Below, piece after piece: positions 53,616 to 61,068 of a DNA stretch of 64,000 nucleotides; positions within the stretch are counted from its first letter, which is position 1; the number at the start of each line of letters is the position of its first letter. The position numbers and the translations under genes were made by a program. The stretch comes from Candidatus Melainabacteria bacterium (lineage in GTDB: Bacteria > Cyanobacteriota > Vampirovibrionia > Obscuribacterales > Obscuribacteraceae), in contig QKMZ01000006.1 of the NCBI GenBank assembly GCA_003242885.1, positions 992,001 through 1,056,000 on the forward strand, written 5' to 3'. The notes beneath the pieces were generated by a model that saw only the letters and a list, made by a program, of their open reading frames with translations, had not been told where the DNA came from and made no database searches.

Positions 53616-54447
53616 CTCGATGGAAACAATACAAGCGATCGTTTTAGGCGTTGTTCAGGGACTAACGGAATTCTTACCAATAAGCAGCACGGCTCACCTA
53701 AGAGCTGTACCTGCGTTGTTGGGTTGGTCTGATCCGGGCGTCGATTTTACCGCTGTTATTCAGTTGGGATCGGTTTTAGCTCTATTCGCTTATTTCCGAA
53801 ATGACATCGTGACGCTCGCCACTGGCTCTTTCCAGGCGCTTAGAAAGGGCGACTTGGAGAGTAAGGAAGCTCGCATCGCCGGCGCGATTATTGTCGGCAC
53901 AATTCCGGTTTGCGTAATCGGACTTGCTCTGAAAAACATTCTTGAGCAAAACGGTGGACCTTTGCGGAGCCTTGTCGTAATTGGTACTGCATCCATCGTA
54001 ATGGGTCTTTTGCTGCTTCTTGCAGAGAAGGTAGCCAAACACACTCGCACTTTAGATTCGATTGGTGTCAAAGACGGATTGATAATCGGATTAGGGCAAG
54101 CGATGGCACTGATTCCGGGCTGCTCTCGCAGTGGTTCGACATTGACTGTAGCAATGCTTTCGAATTTGAAGCGTGAGGATGCGGCTCGCTTTAGTTTTTT
54201 GCTTGGAATTCCGGCTACAACTCTGAGCGGCTTATTTGAACTCAAGCACTTCATCGAACACGGCTCAACCGAGTCAGGAATTACTTCTCTGGTTGTTGGA
54301 ACGGTTGTCTCTGCAATCGTCAGTTATGCGGCAATTGCCTGGTTGCTGAAATATTTGAGCAATCATTCGACTTGGTTGTTCATTATTTACCGCATCATAT
54401 TTGGTGCAACCTTAATTGGGCTATCACTAGCTAATGTAATTCACTAG
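53599..54447 (+). CDS. uppP: Undecaprenyl-diphosphatase
   Basis: 282 residues from the ATG at 53599, which overlaps the PilZ gene end; the ATG at 53620 (METIQAI) is an equally plausible start. Catalytic regions are QGLTEFLPISSTAHLR (E24, H33) and PGCSRSGST near 172-180. About eight membrane helices. It recycles undecaprenyl diphosphate to the monophosphate used by peptidoglycan synthesis and probably by the lipid-linked sugar pathway at 3722-7320. Converges with the next gene with a 4-bp overlap. Confidence 0.95.
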   Translation: MLNQVNSMETIQAIVLGVVQGLTEFLPISSTAHLRAVPALLGWSDPGVDFTAVIQLGSVLALFAYFRNDIVTLATGSFQALRKGDLESKEARIAGAIIVGTIPVCVIGLALKNILEQNGGPLRSLVVIGTASIVMGLLLLLAEKVAKHTRTLDSIGVKDGLIIGLGQAMALIPGCSRSGSTLTVAMLSNLKREDAARFSFLLGIPATTLSGLFELKHFIEHGSTESGITSLVVGTVVSAIVSYAAIAWLLKYLSNHSTWLFIIYRIIFGATLIGLSLANVIH

Positions 54448-54992
54448 TCCAGGTTGCCGACTGAATTTGCATCGGTCTTAGTATCTGTGCTCGTCAGGTT
54501 TCCAGCTTTTGAAAAATGTCTTTTCAGTTTGGGAAACAATGCGAGTGCGATCGTACCCGTGATCGGCATGATCGGAATCCACTGGCTTACAGGGGCAAAG
54601 GGGTCGAGTATGCCGGTTGTGTAGCTTAGCGCTTTGAAGTTGGTGGCAACCAATTTGCCTAGCGGTGTGTAGGCGATCAGCAAACCTATGACGCCGCCGG
54701 TGGTGTAAACAAGAATGCGAGGCCAGAACTCTTTGCCGAGCTTGCGCGTTAGTTGAAACACATTCAAAATCGTCGCGCCCCACATCGCGCCCATCGGGAC
54801 GCCAACGAAAAGTCCCCAGAAAATACCCACCATGCCATTGATCAAAAAGCCTAGCTTTTGGTGGGTGATACTCATGACGATGCCATTCACAAGAGCCGCC
54901 GCTACCAAGGTCACACACCCCGCAGCGGCGCCAAAAATTGCGCTCTCCAAAAGATGTTCTCTTACCTTTTCAAAGGATTGTAAGAGCGGCAT
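54444..54992 (-). CDS. Hypothetical membrane protein, about four helices
   Basis: 182 residues. Hydrophobic segments lie near 17-38, 48-72, 90-110 and 140-155, several with Gly-rich faces (GAAAGCVTLVAAALVNG; GMVGIFWGLFVGVPMGAMWG). A hydrophilic Thr/Asp/Asn tail follows. It lies 33 bp downstream of a membrane-anchored kinase gene and is probably co-transcribed with it. No known family; function unknown. Confidence 0.75.
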   Translation of the reverse strand: MPLLQSFEKVREHLLESAIFGAAAGCVTLVAAALVNGIVMSITHQKLGFLINGMVGIFWGLFVGVPMGAMWGATILNVFQLTRKLGKEFWPRILVYTTGGVIGLLIAYTPLGKLVATNFKALSYTTGILDPFAPVSQWIPIMPITGTIALALFPKLKRHFSKAGNLTSTDTKTDANSVGNLD

Positions 54993-55025
54993 TGAATCTC
55001 GGACCTGTATGTGGTGATTGTGTAA

Positions 55026-56366
55026 CTAGTGATTGTCTGTAGACTTGAAGATTGGGAAGCCGAAAGGCGATTTCTTTGAGTCTTCCTCAAGCGGCGCCAG
55101 CCCTTCTGGATCTGTGAGCTGCGCTTCTGAATCTTCCTGGAAGAGGACGTCAGGCTCTTTTGCTTTATTTGGTTCAGTTCCAGGGACGGGGCTGACTTGC
55201 GGCAGCGGTATCTGTGAGAGGTTGGGAGTGCCTGTTTCCGACGGCGTTGCGGCAACCTTCGGAGGCTCCTCTGTCTTTTTCTTGCTTTCTTCTTCCATAT
55301 GCTGACGCAGAATGTCGAGCTGTTTTTTTACCTGGTCTTCTCGATTGCGAGTCTCAGTCAATTGCTGTTGCAGAGAATCGACTTTCTTCGCTGTGGTGCT
55401 TGCTATTTGACCATCCTGCTTGGGCAGCATAGCGCTATGCCAGCCGACATACAAAATCGCAAATGCCAGAGCGACAACCGAAACCCCGATAACACCGCCC
55501 CAGAGCCAATTTCCCTGAGGCAGTCCACGTTTGACTTCGGGCTGATATTCCAACTCCTCAAGCATCTCCAGGGCGTTTTGAAAACGCAGCCAGGGATCTT
55601 GCGCGGTGGCACGTTGGACGATGTAGTCGATATGCTCGGAAAGACTGTCGATATGTTTGCGGGGCGATGATGTTTGCAGAGCAAGAGGCTCTTGCCCTGT
55701 GAGCAAGAAAGACATGGTGGCGCCCAATGCATAAACGTCGGAGCGCGGCTCTGCGGCACCCCAGTATTGCTCCGGCGGTGAATATCCTGCAGACACGACG
55801 TGTGTGTTGTCCGAGTCGTCTCTGTACTGGCGTGCAATTCCGAAGTCAACCAGCTTAACGCGACCAAGCGTATCGATCATGACGTTGCTCGGCTTCAAAT
55901 CTCGATAGATAACGGGCGGATCGTGCGTATGCAAATAATTCAGCACTTTGCAGATTTGCACGGACCATTCCAAAACTTGTTCTTCAGCAAAGGGCTCGCC
56001 GCGCTCGTGCAGCATCTCGTGAAGATTCTTACCTTCGACGTACTCCATAAGAATGAAGTAGTCGTTGCCCTCAGGAAAGTGGTCTTTGATATCGACGATG
56101 TTGGGATGCTTTAGATCGCAAAGCACCTCGATTTCGCGCATGAAGAACGCCATCGCCTTTTCTCGATCTTCATCGCGGAAAAAGTCGTCGCGCAGTTTTT
56201 TGATAACGTAGGTACGCCCGTGCAGGCGGTGGTCTCGTGCCAGATACACCGTGCCCATGCCGCCTTGGCCAAGCTGGTCAATGATCTCGTAGCGCCCTTG
56301 TAAAACGAGCGCTTGCGAATTTTGATGCCCCTGATGAGGCGGTCTTTGGTAAGGCGATTCCGTCAT
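55026..56366 (-). CDS. Membrane-anchored Ser/Thr protein kinase
   Basis: 446 residues. Kinase domain about 28-280: Gly loop GQGGMGTVY at 35-43, ATP Lys in VIKKL, catalytic loop YRDLKPSNVM, DFGIAR and the SPPEQYWG form of the APE motif. One membrane helix at about 287-306 (WGGVIGVSVVALAFAILYVGW) is followed by a Gln/Lys/Glu coiled coil (about 325-365) and a disordered Pro/Glu/Asp-rich extracytoplasmic tail. This is the PknB-like layout without PASTA domains. The catalytic-loop style matches the soluble kinase at 36333-37547. Confidence 0.92.
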   Translation of the reverse strand: MTESPYQRPPHQGHQNSQALVLQGRYEIIDQLGQGGMGTVYLARDHRLHGRTYVIKKLRDDFFRDEDREKAMAFFMREIEVLCDLKHPNIVDIKDHFPEGNDYFILMEYVEGKNLHEMLHERGEPFAEEQVLEWSVQICKVLNYLHTHDPPVIYRDLKPSNVMIDTLGRVKLVDFGIARQYRDDSDNTHVVSAGYSPPEQYWGAAEPRSDVYALGATMSFLLTGQEPLALQTSSPRKHIDSLSEHIDYIVQRATAQDPWLRFQNALEMLEELEYQPEVKRGLPQGNWLWGGVIGVSVVALAFAILYVGWHSAMLPKQDGQIASTTAKKVDSLQQQLTETRNREDQVKKQLDILRQHMEEESKKKTEEPPKVAATPSETGTPNLSQIPLPQVSPVPGTEPNKAKEPDVLFQEDSEAQLTDPEGLAPLEEDSKKSPFGFPIFKSTDNH

Positions 56367-56595
56367 GCTTCTGAACAGTAAGCGCGTTAAATAATAGAGA
56401 CTCCGGCTTTCCTAGTTCATTCGGATCATCCGACCCGACGCTCTATTAAGCCAACATCAGTATAACAATAGTTAAGCCATCTGAATCGCCCATTATTTCA
56501 GAATCTCGGCAGTTGGCAAGAGGAAGTTGCTGCCAGCGGTCGGCAGCCCTCTGTCCAAATTAAGGGTTTGAACGTCCAGTCTGCAAAAGACGGGC

Positions 56596-57435
56596 TCAGT
56601 CAATGATCGAGTGCTTTAGGAGTTGCTCATTGAAAAGAGAAAGACCAGCCAGGTGCTCTTCTTCCAGGCAATAGTCAAGTTCTTCCAGGAAATATCTCTG
56701 TAAGCGCTCACGGCTTAGTGAAGTGCGCTTCTCTGCTTGCTTTAAAACCTCGTCGAAGAGAGGTCCAAGACCCAGGTCTCTTGCTGTTTGCAGTTCGAGG
56801 CTCAAATGTTCAAAGGCTTCTATATTGCCGTCACGCCAGGTTTTTCTAGCCGCCCAGACTCCAAAGACCATTGGTACCTTGAAATTCGTCGACCACCACT
56901 GACCGAGGTCTATGCGCCCAGCGTTTTTCGACCATTCGGCATCGACCGTCAAAGCTCGATCGCCAATGACAAGAGCGGCGTCGTATGTTTTTTCCTTGAG
57001 GTCCGGCTTTGCGCTCGTAAAAATATCGGCTTTCACCGAGTGAACAATTGCCAGGTAAAGTTTCAACAAAGCGACAGAAGTAGCAGAGGAAGCGGGCACC
57101 ACTATGCGGCATCCAGTTTCGATTTGGTCTTTTGCAAAGAAAAGAACTGAGCCTACTTCCGCCTTCGTCGAAATCGAAAGACCCGGCAACAAGACCAGAT
57201 CTTCAATGTTTGAAAGGTAGTAAAAAGAGCTCATCGCTCCCAGGTCCAGTGCTCCGCTTGAATAGCCAGAGTTGAGGTTGGCGGGAGTATCTTCGGTAAT
57301 GTCAGCGTCGATTTGCACTTGCCCGGATGTCAAAGGAAGGAGCACCGGCAGGCAATTAACGAAGTTAATTTGTCCGAGGCGCGGGCGAATTTCTTTGATT
57401 TCGTTTTTGTTTTCGGGCTGACTGAGTAGCGGCAA
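56596..57435 (-). CDS. mqnA: Chorismate dehydratase of futalosine-type menaquinone synthesis
   Basis: 279 residues from a TTG start with ggagg upstream. MqnA signatures: RLGQINFVNCLPVL near 19-32, TPANLNSGYSSGALDLGAMSSFYY, LLPGLSISTKAEVGSV and YDAALVIGDRAL. A substrate-binding-protein-like fold. It converts chorismate to 3-enolpyruvylbenzoate, the first step of the alternative menaquinone pathway. No other mqn gene is present here. The upstream 228 bp contain a separate short transcription unit on the same strand that may act as its leader. Confidence 0.9.
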   Translation of the reverse strand: MPLLSQPENKNEIKEIRPRLGQINFVNCLPVLLPLTSGQVQIDADITEDTPANLNSGYSSGALDLGAMSSFYYLSNIEDLVLLPGLSISTKAEVGSVLFFAKDQIETGCRIVVPASSATSVALLKLYLAIVHSVKADIFTSAKPDLKEKTYDAALVIGDRALTVDAEWSKNAGRIDLGQWWSTNFKVPMVFGVWAARKTWRDGNIEAFEHLSLELQTARDLGLGPLFDEVLKQAEKRTSLSRERLQRYFLEELDYCLEEEHLAGLSLFNEQLLKHSIID

Positions 57436-57561
57436 ACCAAGGACCTCCAGCGGGCGGAAAAAAGCATAGCAAAAGCCGCGCCTGAGATACCCGGCTTACC
57501 GTCTAACCTGTCTAATCTGTAAAAGAATGAGATTCTCGCAAGACAAAAGCGTCGTAAAAAG

Positions 57562-57655
57562 CAAAAAACTCGCGCCGAACGCGAGCGAAATACGCACTAA
57601 AAGAAGATGGGACCCGGCCGTGAGTAAATATTGTTTTTCATAGGCCGGGGTCCCT
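57562..57655 (-). ncRNA. Candidate small RNA or mqnA leader, about 94 nt
   Basis: Read on the minus strand. Transcription is expected to begin at about 57655. A 5' hairpin pairs gggaccccggcc (57654-57643) with ggccgggtccc (57619-57609), leaving one bulged base and a 23-nt A/U-rich loop. A linker follows, then an intrinsic terminator: ctcgcg (57585-57580), loop ttcgg, cgcgag (57574-57569) and tttttt (57568-57563). An internal 14-codon ORF (57641-57597, MKNNIYSRPGPIFF) without a ribosome site ends just before the terminator. It is either a free-standing sRNA or an attenuator leader of mqnA 127 nt downstream. It does not look like SRP, 6S or tmRNA. Confidence 0.65.
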
Positions 57656-57661
57656 AAGACC

Positions 57662-57689
57662 ATTATGCAGAAGATCTGTAGGTCGTCAA
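57662..57689 (-). promoter_or_regulatory. Promoter of the candidate small RNA
   Basis: On the minus strand TTGACG (57689-57684) and CATAAT (57667-57662, five of six consensus bases) are separated by 16 nt, placing the start seven bases downstream at the foot of the first hairpin. Confidence 0.6.
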
Positions 57690-57798
57690 GAGGTGTGACG
57701 AAATTTCTTGCTTGTCAATTTCGCAGGACAAATTTACAAGGCAGGGAAACGAGCCACGTTCCCGCTACAATTCAAATCCGTCTTGTAGGAGAGTGCTC

Positions 57799-59109
57799 GT
57801 GAGAATGGTCGATGTAATCCTGGCGAAACGCTCAGGAAAAGAACATACAAAACAAGAAATCGACTTTATCCTGAACGGGATTATGACCGGCTCCATCCCG
57901 GACTATCAGCTTTCTGCATGGCTAATGGCTGTGTGTTGGCAGGGCATGACGCTCGAGGAAACGGCACATCTTACCGACGGCATGTGCAAATCAGGTGAAG
58001 TTCTCGATCTATCGTCAATCGGCCCTCTGGTGGCAGACAAGCATTCCACCGGCGGAGTGGGCGATAAAACCACTCTGGTTTTCGTCCCTCTTATGGCCGC
58101 AGCCGGACTGCCGATGGCTAAGTTGTCCGGACGGGGACTCGGACACACTGGTGGCACCATCGATAAATTGGAAGCAATTCCAGGATTCAAAACTGATATT
58201 TCAATCGAACATTTCATCCAGCAGGTAAAAGACATCGGCATGGCGATTGCCGGTCAGACCCAAGAATTGGCACCGGCTGACGGAAAGATTTATGCGTTGC
58301 GCGACGTGACCGGCACGGTCGAATCCGTACCGCTGATTGCCGCATCTATTGTCTCCAAAAAAGCCGCAGCAGGCACCAACCTCATCATCCTTGATGTGAA
58401 GTGTGGCCGTGGTGCCTTTATGGAAACCGAGGAGGAGGCACAAAATCTGGCACGTGTTATGGTCGAGGTCGGTAAGCTCATCAAAAGACCAATTACTGCT
58501 GTCGTGACAAATATGGAACAGCCATTAGGAATGGCGGTTGGTCACACTCTTGAAGTTATTGAGGCCGTTGAGACCTTGAAAGGTAAAGGACCTGGGGACT
58601 TGCATGAGCTCACGCTTGCACTTGGTTCTCTGGCGCTTGTGAAAGCAGGCAAAGCAAAAGATGAGGAAGCTGCCCGCCGCAAGCTGATTCAACTTATGGA
58701 AAGCGGCGCGGCGCTTGATCACTTTAGAAAATTGATTGTCGCCCAGGGCGGAAACCCCGAAATAATTGAAAAACCAGAGCTGATGCCGACTGCAAGACAC
58801 GAGTTCGATCTTCTACTGCCTGGCACCGGACAAAAATGGATCAAGCATATTGACGGAAGAAAGGTCGCCGAAGCCTGCAAAATCTTGGGCGCCGGCCGCG
58901 CCAAGAAAGGCGATCCCATTAATCTCGCTGTCGGTGTAGTTCTTACCGGTAAAGTCGGCTCTGTAATTAGAGGCGGCGATTCGTTAGCCACTGTGTACGC
59001 CGACTCGGAAGGCGAATATGATGCTGCTCTGCCACTATTGAATGAAGCATTTACCTTCAGCGATTCGCCTGTGGCAATGGAGCAAATCATCAAAGCAAGT
59101 GTTGCCTAA
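57799..59109 (+). CDS. deoA: Thymidine/pyrimidine-nucleoside phosphorylase
   Basis: The start is the GTG at 57799 (MRMVDVILAKRSGKEHTKQEI, 436 residues), preceded by aggag and matching the family N-terminus; the frame is open 87 bp further without support. Phosphate and substrate motifs: DKHSTGGVGDKTTLVFVPL, SGRGLGHTGGTIDKLEAIPGF, and DVKCGRGAFM. It cleaves thymidine or uridine with phosphate to base and (deoxy)ribose-1-phosphate. Length and N-terminus look like the Bacillus Pdp type as much as DeoA, so nucleoside preference is open. 16 bp ahead of lipM. Confidence 0.94.
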   Translation: MRMVDVILAKRSGKEHTKQEIDFILNGIMTGSIPDYQLSAWLMAVCWQGMTLEETAHLTDGMCKSGEVLDLSSIGPLVADKHSTGGVGDKTTLVFVPLMAAAGLPMAKLSGRGLGHTGGTIDKLEAIPGFKTDISIEHFIQQVKDIGMAIAGQTQELAPADGKIYALRDVTGTVESVPLIAASIVSKKAAAGTNLIILDVKCGRGAFMETEEEAQNLARVMVEVGKLIKRPITAVVTNMEQPLGMAVGHTLEVIEAVETLKGKGPGDLHELTLALGSLALVKAGKAKDEEAARRKLIQLMESGAALDHFRKLIVAQGGNPEIIEKPELMPTARHEFDLLLPGTGQKWIKHIDGRKVAEACKILGAGRAKKGDPINLAVGVVLTGKVGSVIRGGDSLATVYADSEGEYDAALPLLNEAFTFSDSPVAMEQIIKASVA

Positions 59110-59125
59110 ACAACTGTTGAAGACC

Positions 59126-59896
59126 ATGAAAGACACCTGGAGACTAATCGATTACGAAAGCTTCGATGCTGCCACCAACATGGCTTTAGACGAAGCCATT
59201 CTCGAGGCGCATATTGCAGGAGCCGTGCCTCCTACTCTCAGGTTTTACGGTTGGGCACCACCTGCAGTGTCGATTGGCTATGGACAGAAATTGCCGGAAA
59301 AGGTGCGGCAGAAAATTGTCGGACGTGGGTTCGATGTTGTCAGACGACCCACCGGTGGGCGTGCCGTGCTTCATCTCGATGAGCTCACATATTCATTTGT
59401 CGGGTCTGGAAAAACTTTAGGCTCGAGCGTCATCGAATCCTATAAAAAAATATGCCAAGCTCTGATTCTTGGTTTCAACAACTTGGGCGTCGATGTGGAA
59501 ATTGGCAAAGGTCAAACCGCTGACAGCCACATGCACGATTGCTTTACAGCGACTACGACAGCCGATTTGCACTACAAAGGCAAGAAGATTGTCGGCAGTG
59601 CACAACTGCGACGTCATGATGCTCTCTTACAACATGGCTCGATTCTTTTGTGTCAGGAGCAAAACTTGATGGGTGAGCTTTTGCTTAGCCGAGAAAGCAG
59701 TTCTTGCGAGGAAAAACAGAGGCACGCCAATTTGTTCGAAATTACCGGCAGTGTCGTATCCGCGTTGGAATTAATTCCGGCTTTTAAGGATGGATTTGAA
59801 AAGACTTTCTCAATTGCGCTCGAGCCAGGCAATTTGACCGAACTTGAATGGCAAAAGGTCGAGGAGCTGAGAGCTAAACAAGGGCTTCTTGTTTAA
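59126..59896 (+). CDS. lipM: Octanoyltransferase/lipoate ligase family (LipM-like)
   Basis: Start at the ATG at 59126 (MKDTWRLIDYESFDAATNMALDEAI, 256 residues). RRPTGGRAVLHLDELTYS is the lipoyl-binding RRxxGGGxVxH region. DCFTATTTADLHYKGKKIVGSAQLRRHDALLQHGSI carries the LipM-type acyl-accepting Cys (first residue pair DC) and the conserved GKKIVGSAQ Lys. LipM moves octanoyl from acyl carrier protein to GcvH or E2 domains for lipoate synthesis. LplA-type ligase is the alternative; the Cys favours LipM. Confidence 0.85.
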   Translation: MKDTWRLIDYESFDAATNMALDEAILEAHIAGAVPPTLRFYGWAPPAVSIGYGQKLPEKVRQKIVGRGFDVVRRPTGGRAVLHLDELTYSFVGSGKTLGSSVIESYKKICQALILGFNNLGVDVEIGKGQTADSHMHDCFTATTTADLHYKGKKIVGSAQLRRHDALLQHGSILLCQEQNLMGELLLSRESSSCEEKQRHANLFEITGSVVSALELIPAFKDGFEKTFSIALEPGNLTELEWQKVEELRAKQGLLV

Positions 59897-59897
59897 A

Positions 59898-59935
59898 GAA
59901 AAATGCCGGCTGACCGTAATCAACCGGCATTCTTC
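59898..59935. terminator. Bidirectional terminator between lipM and the SRPBCC gene
   Basis: Core stem aatgccgg (59902-59909) with ccggcatt (59924-59931), extended by gaa/ttc after one mismatch. It has A-rich and T-rich flanks so that it can serve lipM on + and the converging gene on -. Confidence 0.65.
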
Positions 59936-59949
59936 ATGGCGTAAATCTA

Positions 59950-60594
59950 CTATTTGAGAATTCTCTTCAGGGACGAATCGACCGCCACTTGCGGTGGTTC
60001 TACGTTCCTCTTCAAGTCACGGAAAATGTTTTCGGCGGTGTCTTTGAGTGTCTTGTGTACAAACATCTTTGGCGTAAAAAAGCCGGGATCGACGTGTTTT
60101 GCATATGTCACCAATGTAGACTTACCACCATCAACCGCAGCAAGGTCCCAATATCCTTCATTAGCTTTGAAGGAACCTTGTACTCGAGTCCACTCAATGC
60201 GGTTTGGTTTGCTTTGATCAATCGCAAGAACATAATCAAGCTTTACCAGTCCTGCTGCTTTTGCATTGAATCTTACATTTTTGACACCATTCTTCTCGCT
60301 CAGAACTTCGCATGCTGTCAGGTTTGAGAAATACCTGACGGCATTCGGATAGTCGGTGACTACGTCGAATACTTTCTGAGGGGAAGCATGAACAACTGTT
60401 TTACTGATAATGAAATCTTTTCTGCCTATTTCCTGCTCCTGGTGCACAACTCCTGTGAGCGGAACAGCCATTGCGACTGCTTTTGAATCCACTTGGGCTT
60501 CGGCAAACGATGGAACAGTTAGGCTGGAAGACAGCAGCAAAGCCACCACGGCTGCACCAATAGCGGTGCTCCGCGTCCACAGGGTAGGGCGCAT
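59950..60594 (-). CDS. Exported SRPBCC/START-like (polyketide-cyclase fold) protein
   Basis: 214 residues. The signal peptide has core AIGAAVVALLLSSSLTV and cleaves near SFAEA (about residue 32). Residues about 60-200 form a helix-grip domain: FIISKTVVHASPQKVFDVVTDYPNAVRYFSNLTACEVL, then WTRVQGSFKANEGYWDL and TLVTYAKHVDPGFFTPKMF. Such domains hold hydrophobic ligands. Homologues occur widely as exported or membrane-associated cyclase/dehydrase-like proteins. The ligand is unknown. Monocistronic and divergent from relA. Confidence 0.82.
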   Translation of the reverse strand: MRPTLWTRSTAIGAAVVALLLSSSLTVPSFAEAQVDSKAVAMAVPLTGVVHQEQEIGRKDFIISKTVVHASPQKVFDVVTDYPNAVRYFSNLTACEVLSEKNGVKNVRFNAKAAGLVKLDYVLAIDQSKPNRIEWTRVQGSFKANEGYWDLAAVDGGKSTLVTYAKHVDPGFFTPKMFVHKTLKDTAENIFRDLKRNVEPPQVAVDSSLKRILK

Positions 60595-61068
60595 AACAGA
60601 TACCTATTTCAAGAGACGACGCAACAGACAGTTAACAGCAATGCAGCCATGCCCCTGGCTTGCTGCCTATGCGATCAAACGACGACCCCTTGGTTGCAAA
60701 GTTCCCAAGAATCAAGAAAGATAGCTTTCATCGGCGATGAGCAGAAATGTTGGATGCCTGGTCCTAATCTACTAAGATCTATGGAAGAACTCTCTGCCCC
60801 GTATTGGACCCAGCTAGGCCAATTTCATTGATTTTTGGCATTTCTAACTCGTCAAAATGCCGTGGATAAAGAAAACTATAGGGGCAAAACCTTGAAAGCC
60901 TGCGCCCGCTTGAAATTCTCAAAAATGCCCCGGTTTGAAGGGTTTGTGGGCAGGACAACTCAATGAAATAGTTCGTCACGACCGCTGGGATAAGCGTTTC
61001 CTCAATTGTATAATCTTCATTAACGCCGCAAAGCCGTAACGGCGCATCTTTTTTATAGGAAGCTTTTG
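60595..61068. promoter_or_regulatory. Divergent region with relA promoter and leader hairpin
   Basis: 474 bp without a convincing gene. On +, a perfect TATAAT at 61009-61014 has a poor -35, so a start near 61021 is expected. The 48-nt leader contains a hairpin (cgccg 61024-61028, cggcg 61040-61044) directly followed by a T-run at 61049-61054, resembling a weak intrinsic terminator ahead of the ribosome site aggaag. Elsewhere only a short inverted repeat near 60836-60860 (ggcattt/aaatgcc) stands out. Confidence 0.5.

Noticed and set aside
57562..57655. Known RNA families (SRP RNA, 6S, tmRNA, Yfr1) for the 94-nt unit
   Set aside because: None of their conserved motifs or lengths fit; the loop carries UACUCAC but not the full Yfr1 core motif.
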